Part shown: piece after piece, positions 33,973-41,753 of the stretch | How positions within the stretch are numbered: the first letter of the stretch is position 1 | Layout: each line of letters opens with the position of its first letter | Source of the DNA: Flavobacterium sp. BFFFF1 | GTDB taxonomy: Bacteria > Bacteroidota > Bacteroidia > Flavobacteriales > Flavobacteriaceae | Direction: 5' to 3' | Length of the DNA: 64,000 nucleotides | Assembly (NCBI RefSeq): GCF_002256285.1 | Contig: NZ_NKJE01000007.1 | Location: 84,757-148,756, forward strand | The notes under the pieces: generated by a model | What the model saw: the letters and a program-made list of their open reading frames with translations, nothing else | Database searches by the model: none | Told to the model about the DNA's origin: nothing | Made by a program: the position numbers and the translations under genes

Positions 33973-35316
33973 ATGAAAAGGACTTTAATACGAAATGCCA
34001 AAATTGTCAACGAAGGGACCATTTTTGAAGGTGACCTGCTGATTGAAGGCGAATACATCGTCGAAATCGCGGAAAGCATCAGCTTCAAATCGTCCGCTAC
34101 AAAAATAATCGATGCGGGAGGAAATTACCTTATTCCCGGCGCCATTGACGATCAGGTACATTTTAGGGAACCCGGGCTTACCCACAAAGGAGATATCGCC
34201 TCTGAATCCCGTGCAGCTGTCGCAGGAGGCATTACGTCATTCATCGAACAGCCGAACACCATTCCGAACGCAGTGACACAGGAGTTGCTGGAACAGAAGT
34301 ACCAGCTCGCTGCCGGTCGTTCCTATGCCAATTATTCTTTCATGCTTGGCGGGACAAATGATAATATTGCAGAAATCCTCAAGACAAATCCACGAAATGT
34401 TGCGGGAATAAAATTATTCCTGGGCTCCTCAACAGGAAATATGCTCGTCGATGATGACGAAGCTTTGGAGAAAATTTTCTCGAGCACGCCAATGCTGATT
34501 GCAGTGCATTGTGAAGACGAAACCACCATCAAAAATAACCTTGAAAAATACAACGCGGAATATGGTGAAGATATTCCGGTCACGGCGCATCATTTAATCC
34601 GAAGTACGGAAGCGTGCTATCTGTCTTCGTCGAAAGCAGTGGCACTGGCCAAAAAAACCGGCGCCAGGCTTCACGTTTTTCATTTGTCAACAGCGAAAGA
34701 ACTGGATCTTTTCACCAACAAAATCCCCTTGGAGGAAAAAAAGATCACCGCGGAAGTATGCATTCACCACCTTTGGTTTACCAATGAGGATTATGCTGCC
34801 AAAGGCAACTTCATCAAGTGGAACCCAGCCATAAAAACCGCAGAAGACCGCCAGGCGCTTTGGGAAGCATTGCTGGACGACCGCATTGATGTGATTGCTA
34901 CCGATCATGCGCCCCATACCCTTGACGAGAAAAAACTGCCTTATCTACAAGCACCGTCCGGAGGCCCATTGGTACAACACGCGCTTGTTGCGATGTTTGA
35001 AGCACACCATCAGGGAAAAATTTCAGTCGAGAAAATAGTCGAGAAAATGGCACACAATCCCGCAAAATTATTTGCAATTGAAAACCGTGGCTTCATCCGG
35101 GAAGGCTATCATGCCGATCTGGTAATCGTTGACGCAGGGATGCCCTGGAGCGTTAAAAAAGAAAATATACTGTATAAATGCGGCTGGTCCCCTTTTGAAA
35201 ATTATACATTCAAGTCGAGAATTACACATACCTTTGTCAATGGCGAACTGGTTTACAACAATTTTAAGGTGAAGGATGTCCAGTGCGGCCAACGCCTTCT
35301 GTTTAACCGACAATGA
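33973..35316 (+). CDS. pyrC: Dihydroorotase
   Basis: The 447-residue amidohydrolase matches class I dihydroorotase. The metal motif reads DDQVHFREPGLTHKGD (59-74), so Gln61 stands where the first histidine of HxHxR is expected, with His63 and Arg65 kept. I believe DDQVHFREPG is common in Bacteroidetes. Later metal and substrate residues are present: VHCEDE, TAHHLIRS, VFHLSTAKE and ATDHAPHTLDEK. It cyclises carbamoyl aspartate to dihydroorotate in pyrimidine synthesis. It lies in a run with the upstream glycosyltransferase and the downstream DUF4296 lipoprotein (6 bp apart). Confidence 0.92.
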   Translation: MKRTLIRNAKIVNEGTIFEGDLLIEGEYIVEIAESISFKSSATKIIDAGGNYLIPGAIDDQVHFREPGLTHKGDIASESRAAVAGGITSFIEQPNTIPNAVTQELLEQKYQLAAGRSYANYSFMLGGTNDNIAEILKTNPRNVAGIKLFLGSSTGNMLVDDDEALEKIFSSTPMLIAVHCEDETTIKNNLEKYNAEYGEDIPVTAHHLIRSTEACYLSSSKAVALAKKTGARLHVFHLSTAKELDLFTNKIPLEEKKITAEVCIHHLWFTNEDYAAKGNFIKWNPAIKTAEDRQALWEALLDDRIDVIATDHAPHTLDEKKLPYLQAPSGGPLVQHALVAMFEAHHQGKISVEKIVEKMAHNPAKLFAIENRGFIREGYHADLVIVDAGMPWSVKKENILYKCGWSPFENYTFKSRITHTFVNGELVYNNFKVKDVQCGQRLLFNRQ

Positions 35317-35322
35317 TGTTAC

Positions 35323-35772
35323 ATGAAAAAATTAGCATTCTTTTTTATTGCCGCGTTCTTATGGACAGGCTGTAATGACAATCCGGTAGAAAAGCCAAAA
35401 AATCTGATTCCGGAGGACCAGATGGTGGATATCATCTATGATCTGTCATTATTGGAAGCCATCCGGTTGTCCGACCCAGGCGCTATAAGAGAAAAAAAGA
35501 TTAACCCTTCGACCTATGTTTACGAAAAGTACAAGGTAGATAGCTTACAGTTTGCCAAAAGTGACCATTACTACGCAGGCGATATCAACAAATATGCCAA
35601 ATTGTATGAAAAGGTCGAAAAACGCCTCGAAAAGAGAAAAGAAACAGAGGATGAAGCTGCAAAACAATTTCAAAAAGCTCCGTTAATAAAGGAAGAATTG
35701 AAGAAAGAATCGGTGATAACCAAAAAAACGAAACGCAATAAAAAGAACGCTTCCTCTTTTAACGCAAATTAA
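35323..35772 (+). CDS. DUF4296 lipoprotein
   Basis: The 149-residue protein has a lipobox (AFLWTGC, lipidated Cys17) and the DUF4296 core LIPEDQMVDIIYDLSLLEAIR near 28-48. It continues with YEKYKVDSLQFAKSDHYYAGD and a lysine-rich coiled tail. The family is restricted to Bacteroidetes and often sits beside dihydroorotase. Function is unknown; location is probably the inner leaflet of the outer membrane. Its end overlaps the convergent epimerase gene by 14 bp. Confidence 0.85.
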   Translation: MKKLAFFFIAAFLWTGCNDNPVEKPKNLIPEDQMVDIIYDLSLLEAIRLSDPGAIREKKINPSTYVYEKYKVDSLQFAKSDHYYAGDINKYAKLYEKVEKRLEKRKETEDEAAKQFQKAPLIKEELKKESVITKKTKRNKKNASSFNAN

Positions 35773-36772
35773 AGTAAAGCGCCGTTTTTTTTATCACCTG
35801 CACCATCGGTTCGAAGCTGAAGTTTGATGATTCCACAATCTTTTTGTTGTCATACAACTCCTTTGCATGCAAAGATCGCGCTGTGGCTTTGGACAGCCGT
35901 CTCCTCCGGCGGGACAATAACGATAAAAACCAGTCCAATCGCCATGCCACTTCCGTAAGCCATTTTTTTGCATAAACATGCGGCGGCTTACACTGCAGTG
36001 CTTCGGAAATCATAAGACTTAGCTGGTCAAAACTTACATTTTCCGCGATCAACGTAAATCTTTCTCCTTTGATATCGTGCTCCATGAGCCAATGCATGAC
36101 CGAAGCAACATCCCAAACACCGATAAATCCTGTGGTTCCTTTGGTGTAATATTTTAAGCCGCTGCTGAGTTCCGAAAAAATCTTCCCGCTACCTTGTTGC
36201 CAATCGCTCCGTGCCGCATATGGACCAATGATCACCCCAGGGTTAACAATGACCACTTCCAGGCCTTCCTGTTGCCCACGCCACACCTCCATTTCGGCGC
36301 CATATTTAGAAATAGCATAATCGCTGTGGTACCGCTCTGCATTCCATTCTGTGGTCTCAGACACAATGTGTTCATTTTCATTCAGGTCGCCCAAAGCCGC
36401 AATGGAACTGACATAACAAATCTTTCTGACATTATTCGATAAAGAGAAATTCACGATGTTCGCCGTGCCTTCAATATTGACTTTCCGAAGTGCTTCTTCA
36501 TCAGCCGGGTCAAACGAAATCATCGCGGCACAATGGTACACCAGGGTGATCCCCGAAAAGGCATCGTGCAGCGAAGGAACCTCCGTAATATCTGCATTAC
36601 ACCATTCGATCGCATCAAAAAACGCCTCCTTTTGATACATCGAAAATAGGTTGCGGACTTTTTCTATTCCCGCATCGTCACGGTATAAAGCACGCACTTT
36701 GCGCCCTTCCTGTGCAAGGCGCAGTAAAAGATGTGAACCCACAAGGCCCGTAGCTCCGGTGACTAAAACCAT
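35759..36772 (-). CDS. NAD-dependent epimerase/dehydratase family protein (extended SDR)
   Basis: The 337-residue protein opens with the cofactor motif VTGATGLVGSHLLLRL (4-19). It has LVYHCAAMISFDPAD, ICYVSSIAALGD and the catalytic YAISKYGAE (YxxxK) near residue 155. PGVIIGPYAARSDW follows. This is the dihydroflavonol-reductase/3beta-HSD-like branch of extended SDRs. The substrate is unknown. On the minus strand a TACCTTTG element (36777-36784) ends 4 bases before the ATG, suggesting a leaderless transcript. It diverges from tyrS. Confidence 0.9.
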   Translation of the reverse strand: MVLVTGATGLVGSHLLLRLAQEGRKVRALYRDDAGIEKVRNLFSMYQKEAFFDAIEWCNADITEVPSLHDAFSGITLVYHCAAMISFDPADEEALRKVNIEGTANIVNFSLSNNVRKICYVSSIAALGDLNENEHIVSETTEWNAERYHSDYAISKYGAEMEVWRGQQEGLEVVIVNPGVIIGPYAARSDWQQGSGKIFSELSSGLKYYTKGTTGFIGVWDVASVMHWLMEHDIKGERFTLIAENVSFDQLSLMISEALQCKPPHVYAKKWLTEVAWRLDWFLSLLSRRRRRLSKATARSLHAKELYDNKKIVESSNFSFEPMVQVIKKTALYFNLR

Positions 36773-36832
36773 AGCACAAAGGTAATCATTTGTTATTGGC
36801 GGAATCCGCTAACAAAATCAAGTTTAAAATTT

Positions 36833-36840
36833 TATCTTTG
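36833..36840 (+). promoter_or_regulatory. Promoter -7 element of tyrS
   Basis: TATCTTTG matches TAnnTTTG exactly, 18 bases before the tyrS ATG. Confidence 0.5.
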
Positions 36841-36858
36841 CGCAAATTTATAGCAAAA

Positions 36859-38157
36859 ATGAAGAATTTAGTCGAAGAATTGCGGTGGCGCGGGCTGTAT
36901 CATGACAGCATGCCCGGAACGGAGGAACAACTTTTAGCAGGCCCGGTCACGGCTTATATAGGATTTGATCCCACAGCTGATTCTTTGCATATCGGAAGCA
37001 TGGTGCAAATCATTTTGCTGACGCACCTTAAGAATTTCGGGCACAAACCAATTGCCTTAGTCGGCGGCGCAACCGGGATGATTGGCGATCCTTCCGGAAA
37101 ATCAGATGAGCGCAATTTGCTCAATGAGGCGCAGCTGGCAAAAAATGTCGAAGGCATAAAAAGTGTGCTTTCCCGTTTCCTGGATTTTAATTCCACGGAA
37201 GCGAACGCACCCATTATGGTGAATAACTACGACTGGATGAAGGATTTTACCTTTATCGATTTTGCACGTGAAGTCGGAAAAAGAATCACTGTCAACTATA
37301 TGATGGCGAAAGATTCGGTCAAAAAACGTTTGTCCGGTGAAGGCGAAGGAATGTCGTTTACCGAGTTTACGTACCAATTAATACAGGGTTACGATTTTTA
37401 TCACCTGCATAAACACTACAACTGTGTGCTGCAAATGGGCGGTTCAGACCAGTGGGGTAACATCACCACCGGAACGGAGCTTGTGCGCCGTATGAATCCG
37501 AATTTGGAAACCAAAGCTTTTGCATTGACTACGCCGTTGATTACAAAATCCGACGGTTCAAAATTTGGAAAGTCGGAGGGCGGGAATATTTGGCTCGATG
37601 CCGACAAGACTTCCGTATACAAGTTTTACCAGTTTTGGCTGAATACCAGCGATGAAGATGCTGAAAAATACATCAAAATCTTTACGTTTTTAGACAAGGC
37701 AGTAATCGATGCTTTGATTGACGAGCACAAGACTGCGCCGCATCTGCGGGTGCTGCAGAGAAAACTGGCAGACGAGATTACGGTTTTTGTACATTCTGAA
37801 TCAGAACTGAATAAGGCAAAGCAAGCCTCGAACATTCTTTTTGGCAATGCCACTGCCGATGATTTAAAACAACTTGACACCACTACTTTCCTCGAAGTTT
37901 TTGATGGTGTGCCACAGGCTGAAATTTCAAAAACAGACCTCGCGGACGGCATCGACATCGTGTCGCTGCTGAATGAAAAATCGGGGTTTATGAAGTCGAA
38001 CGGTGAAGCAAGGAGAGCCCTGGCGGAGCATTCCATCGCCGTGAACCGCGAGAAAGTAGGTGAAGATTTTTCACTGACCGCCAAAGACCTGATCAATGAT
38101 ACATTTGTGTTGCTGCAGCGCGGAAAAAAGAACTACTTTATCCTTCGCATGGTATAA
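36859..38157 (+). CDS. tyrS: Tyrosyl-tRNA synthetase
   Basis: The 432-residue class I synthetase has [16 protein letters not shown] (the HIGH motif as HIGS) and [15 protein letters not shown]. The tyrosine-binding stretch is [26 protein letters not shown] (in two blocks). The KMSKS loop reads KFGKS, as in bacterial TyrRS. A C-terminal S4-like RNA-binding domain (about 360-432) ends it. The ATG used starts the family alignment; the longer frame overlaps the promoter. It ends at a clear terminator. Confidence 0.98.
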   Translation: MKNLVEELRWRGLYHDSMPGTEEQLLAGPVTAYIGFDPTADSLHIGSMVQIILLTHLKNFGHKPIALVGGATGMIGDPSGKSDERNLLNEAQLAKNVEGIKSVLSRFLDFNSTEANAPIMVNNYDWMKDFTFIDFAREVGKRITVNYMMAKDSVKKRLSGEGEGMSFTEFTYQLIQGYDFYHLHKHYNCVLQMGGSDQWGNITTGTELVRRMNPNLETKAFALTTPLITKSDGSKFGKSEGGNIWLDADKTSVYKFYQFWLNTSDEDAEKYIKIFTFLDKAVIDALIDEHKTAPHLRVLQRKLADEITVFVHSESELNKAKQASNILFGNATADDLKQLDTTTFLEVFDGVPQAEISKTDLADGIDIVSLLNEKSGFMKSNGEARRALAEHSIAVNREKVGEDFSLTAKDLINDTFVLLQRGKKNYFILRMV

Positions 38158-38190
38158 ACGAAATCGTGAGTTTCCGCTTCAAATAAATAC

Positions 38191-38216
38191 AACCAGCTTC
38201 CGGGCTGGTTTTTTTT
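38191..38216 (+). terminator. Terminator of tyrS
   Basis: AACCAGC and GCTGGTT form a stem with a 6-base loop, followed by eight T residues. Confidence 0.85.
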
Positions 38217-38234
38217 ATCCGCTTTTTTCACGTA

Positions 38235-38375
38235 ATGGTTGTGCTGAAATCCCGGCTGGTTCCATACGCTGACTGGCTGGTCTCATATGTTGGCTGGTTG
38301 GTTCCATACGTTGAATGGTTGGTCTCCTACGCTGGGTTCTTGTGGCTGCTGCACAGACCCTGCCGGCAACTGTAG
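38235..38375 (+). CDS. Possible micro-ORF of four heptad repeats
   Basis: An ATG opens a 46-codon frame ending in TAG. The middle reads as four heptads, VPYADWL, VSYVGWL, VPYVEWL and VSYAGFL, an amphipathic pattern with Tyr at position 3, Trp or Phe at 6 and Leu at 7. Differences between repeats at codons 1, 3 and 7 are all synonymous (GTT/GTC, TAC/TAT, CTG/TTG). It lies just after the tyrS terminator with no obvious promoter of its own. It could be a membrane-active peptide or only a tandem repeat that happens to stay open. Confidence 0.3.
   Translation: MVVLKSRLVPYADWLVSYVGWLVPYVEWLVSYAGFLWLLHRPCRQL
38258..38341 (+). repeat. Tandem repeat, four units of 21 bp
   Basis: Units begin at 38258, 38279, 38300 and 38321. 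Units 1 and 3 start GGTTCCATACG and units 2 and 4 start GGTCTC, so there is a 42-bp higher order. It lies between the tyrS terminator and the promoter of the following secreted-protein gene. Confidence 0.85.
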
Positions 38376-38419
38376 TAATACGTCTACAAAGTCGTTCAAC
38401 AACCTATTGATTTATTCTA

Positions 38420-38427
38420 TATTTTTG
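38420..38427 (+). promoter_or_regulatory. Promoter -7 element of the first T9SS-substrate gene
   Basis: TATTTTTG matches TAnnTTTG 18 bases before the ATG at 38446. Confidence 0.4.
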
Positions 38428-38445
38428 AGTCAAACACAATTAACT

Positions 38446-41400
38446 ATGAAAAAAAACTACACTTTATCCTTTTTATCCCTACTTATTTTTGGTGTTACGG
38501 CTTCAGCACAGGCGGTCGACGACTTTGCCATCACAGATCAGAATGTACCGGCAGCCATTTATGTGCTGGCCAATGACAACCTTAGCGGGGGACTTGCAGC
38601 AGAACCGATTGCCATTGTCTCTCCGCCGTCGTATGGGCAGGTCGTCCTAAATGACAACGGCTCACCTACGGATATGGCAGATGACTACATCACCTACACG
38701 CCGGATAACAATTACAACGGTGTGGATACGTTCATTTACCAAATTACCGATGCTTCGATGGTGACGTCCACTGCAACAGTGACGGTGGTTATTACTCCAC
38801 CAACGACAGGAGGCGATCCTCCGCTGGCCATTGACGACAATGCCGCTACCCAGGAAGATATTGCGGTGGTCATCAACATACTTGAAAATGACGCGTTTGG
38901 TGAAGACCTGTATAGCATTTCAATTGTTGATGCCCCTGCGAATGGGACGGCAGTAATAAACAACCAGGGTACGCCCGGCAATCCAACTGATGATACAATA
39001 ACTTACACGCCAAACCCTTCTTTTTACGGTGCTGATTCTTTTGTATACGAAATCAGCGATATAGATGGCGATACATCGATGGCAACAGTTACGCTTTATG
39101 TGTCAGAAGACGGTTTTTATGAACCGCCTTTTGCTACGAACGACATAGCCACTACGGATGAAGACAACCCTGTGACAATTGCTGTAATTGGTAACGACAG
39201 TTTCGGCAGTGAAGGTCCAGGATCTTTAAGCATCGCCTCCCAGCCTGTTAACGGTACGGCTGTGATCAACGACAATGGCACGCCGGCAGACCCGCTTGAT
39301 GATACCATTACCTACACCCCGAACGCCAATTACAATGGGCCGGATACATTTACCTATAGCATTACCGACAGCAGCGGCAATGCGGCAACGGGTTCAGTGA
39401 CGGTCAATATTGTACCTGATGTTCCTTCCGCCGACCTTCCTGTCGCCGTAAATGACAATGCCGTTACCATGGAAGACACCCCTGTAACGATAGCAGTCGT
39501 CACTAATGATGACCTGGTCGGAAGCACCACATGGACGCTGGCCATTACCACTCCACCTTCCAATGGTTGGGCTGTGGTCAATAACAATGGTACGCCTGGC
39601 GATGTCTCTGATGACACGATAACATACACCCCTAATCCAAACTACAATGGAATCGATTCTTTGGATTACTCTTATTTAGATGCCAATCTTGTTGCTGTAG
39701 CCACAGCAGTTGCTTTCATAGTTATTACGCCCGATGTACCAACATTGGACGTCCCTCTGGCTACTAATGACGGTGCCACTATATCAGAGGATACTGCAGT
39801 TGTGATCAACGTTTTGGCAAATGATAGTTTCGGCGGGGACGGACCTTCATTTGGGAGTATTAGCGTGAATCCGACCATGCCGGAAGTGACGGCAATGGGC
39901 GGTATGGTGTCTGTAAATGACAACGGTACTCCGCAGGATCCCACTGACGATACGATTATCTATCAGCCCAATCTGGACATCACCGGCGTGGACATTTTTA
40001 CGTATACCATAACTGATGCTAATGGCGACACGGCAACCGCAACTGTTACGGTGCAAATTGGTTCCCAAATTGATCCTGAGGAGGTACCGCCTGTAGCCGT
40101 AGATGATATGGTCACTACTGGATTAAATACCGCAGTGGAAATAGATGTACTGGCAAACGACACTGGCGTCAACAGCCAATTTTGGGGCATATCCATCCAG
40201 GAAGCACCAAGCCACGGCAATGTCATTATAAATGAAAATGAAACTCCGGCAGGATTTGACAATACAATTACTTATATGCCCGAAACTGGGTTTACCGGAC
40301 AAGATTCTTTCATTTATAAAATCTTCGGAAGCCTTGGCATGGATTATGCCACCGTATCAGTAACTGTGGGTGGAAATGGGAATGGCAGCATCGTGTTGAA
40401 AGCCTTTTTTGACGCGAATGGCAATGGGGTTCAGGATCTGTCAGAAGAAGCATTTACCCAGGGCAAATTTCATTACGAAAAAAATAATGACGGCACGGTG
40501 GTTGATGGGGTTTCCTCTACAGGTAATTATTATATAAGCGTTAATAATCCGGCAGATACTTATGATCTGAATTACAGCATCAATAATGATTTGGCCCAAT
40601 ATTATACAGTTGCTACACAGCCGTTTCAGGATATAACTGCTGTCCCTTCAGAGTCTTCCGAATTTAAATTTGCGATTACTGGTACCGTTTTCACAGATGT
40701 CAATGTCGAATTAATCCCCATTTCTTCTCCCAGACCCGGATTTACATACATAAACATGATTGCTTACCACAACAATTCAGCACAATCTGTATCCGGCACC
40801 CTGACCTTTGGTCATGATAGCATCGTGACAATCAATAGTGTATCACAAGGAGGCATTGTAAATACCGCAACCGGCTTTACTTATGATTTTAGCCTCCCTC
40901 CTTTCGGAACACAGAATATCTACGTTTTAATGCAGGTTCCTGTAATCCCTACTGTTGCCTTGGGCGATTTGCTTACCAATACAGTCACGATTTTCGTGAA
41001 TGACGATGCGGCGCCAAACAACAACACCTCAGCAGTCACCCAAACTATTATTGGCTCTTATGACCCAAACGACATTACAGAATCGCATGGGGAGAAAATC
41101 GTTCATTCGACGTTCACTGCGGACGACTACCTGTATTACACCATCCGTTTTGAGAATACAGGAACGGCCAATGCCGAAAATATCCGCGTAGAAAATATGC
41201 TTGATGCACAATTGGATGAAGGCACAATTGAAATGGTCAATGCCAGTGATAATTATACAATGGAACGGACTGAAAGCAACCTCGTCTGGAATTTTGATAA
41301 CATTCAATTGCCGCCAGTAGAAGAGAACATGACTGTTGGCCATGGCTACCTGACCTACAGGATCAAGCCGAAATCAGGCTACGCCATCGGTGACATTATC

Positions 41401-41730
41401 CCGAACACCGCCAATATTTACTTTGACTTTAATCCTGCGATTGTGACAAATACTTTCAATACAGTATTCGTATCGACGCTTTCCATCGCTGATGCCAACG
41501 ATCAAAAGCTGTCCGCTTATCCCAATCCAACGAAAGGAATGTTGAATATCTCCGGAGCCACTGTAATTGAAAATGTGGTGGTGTATAACCTGCTCGGACA
41601 GGTCGTTCTGAAGAAAGAAATTTCCGGAAATAATGGAAGCATCGATGTGTCTTCGTTACCGAACGGCATTTACAACGTTCGGATCGCGTCTGCGGAAGCG
41701 GAGAAATCCATAAGAATTATAAAAAACTAA
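38446..41730 (+). CDS. Large T9SS-secreted protein with six tandem Ig/cadherin-like repeats
   Basis: The product has about 1094 residues: a signal peptide (1-22, ending ASAQ), then six beta-sandwich repeats of 90-100 residues each (about 23-640). Each repeat opens like AVNDNAVTMEDTPVTIAV, has NNGTP-D-TITYTPNPNYNG in the middle and ends DTFTYSITDSSGN. These resemble the Big_9/cadherin-like family. A segment with FFDANGNGVQD follows, then a conserved-repeat domain with SYDPNDITESHGEKIVHSTF. A T9SS type A sorting domain ends the protein (AYPNPTKGMLNIS, VVVYNLLGQVV, LPNGIYNVRI). It is probably a surface adhesin or matrix protein. The start is the ATG at the signal peptide; the frame is open further upstream across the promoter. 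Confidence 0.92.
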   Translation: MKKNYTLSFLSLLIFGVTASAQAVDDFAITDQNVPAAIYVLANDNLSGGLAAEPIAIVSPPSYGQVVLNDNGSPTDMADDYITYTPDNNYNGVDTFIYQITDASMVTSTATVTVVITPPTTGGDPPLAIDDNAATQEDIAVVINILENDAFGEDLYSISIVDAPANGTAVINNQGTPGNPTDDTITYTPNPSFYGADSFVYEISDIDGDTSMATVTLYVSEDGFYEPPFATNDIATTDEDNPVTIAVIGNDSFGSEGPGSLSIASQPVNGTAVINDNGTPADPLDDTITYTPNANYNGPDTFTYSITDSSGNAATGSVTVNIVPDVPSADLPVAVNDNAVTMEDTPVTIAVVTNDDLVGSTTWTLAITTPPSNGWAVVNNNGTPGDVSDDTITYTPNPNYNGIDSLDYSYLDANLVAVATAVAFIVITPDVPTLDVPLATNDGATISEDTAVVINVLANDSFGGDGPSFGSISVNPTMPEVTAMGGMVSVNDNGTPQDPTDDTIIYQPNLDITGVDIFTYTITDANGDTATATVTVQIGSQIDPEEVPPVAVDDMVTTGLNTAVEIDVLANDTGVNSQFWGISIQEAPSHGNVIINENETPAGFDNTITYMPETGFTGQDSFIYKIFGSLGMDYATVSVTVGGNGNGSIVLKAFFDANGNGVQDLSEEAFTQGKFHYEKNNDGTVVDGVSSTGNYYISVNNPADTYDLNYSINNDLAQYYTVATQPFQDITAVPSESSEFKFAITGTVFTDVNVELIPISSPRPGFTYINMIAYHNNSAQSVSGTLTFGHDSIVTINSVSQGGIVNTATGFTYDFSLPPFGTQNIYVLMQVPVIPTVALGDLLTNTVTIFVNDDAAPNNNTSAVTQTIIGSYDPNDITESHGEKIVHSTFTADDYLYYTIRFENTGTANAENIRVENMLDAQLDEGTIEMVNASDNYTMERTESNLVWNFDNIQLPPVEENMTVGHGYLTYRIKPKSGYAIGDIIPNTANIYFDFNPAIVTNTFNTVFVSTLSIADANDQKLSAYPNPTKGMLNISGATVIENVVVYNLLGQVVLKKEISGNNGSIDVSSLPNGIYNVRIASAEAEKSIRIIKN

Positions 41731-41753
41731 CGCCGTTTAATGTTAAAGCCAAA

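Noticed and set aside
38258..38341. CRISPR array
   Set aside because: Units are contiguous with no spacers, only four copies, and no cas genes are present.
38287..38445. Upstream extension of the first T9SS-substrate reading frame
   Set aside because: It crosses the 21-bp repeat and the -7 element, and would bury the signal peptide 53 residues inside the protein.
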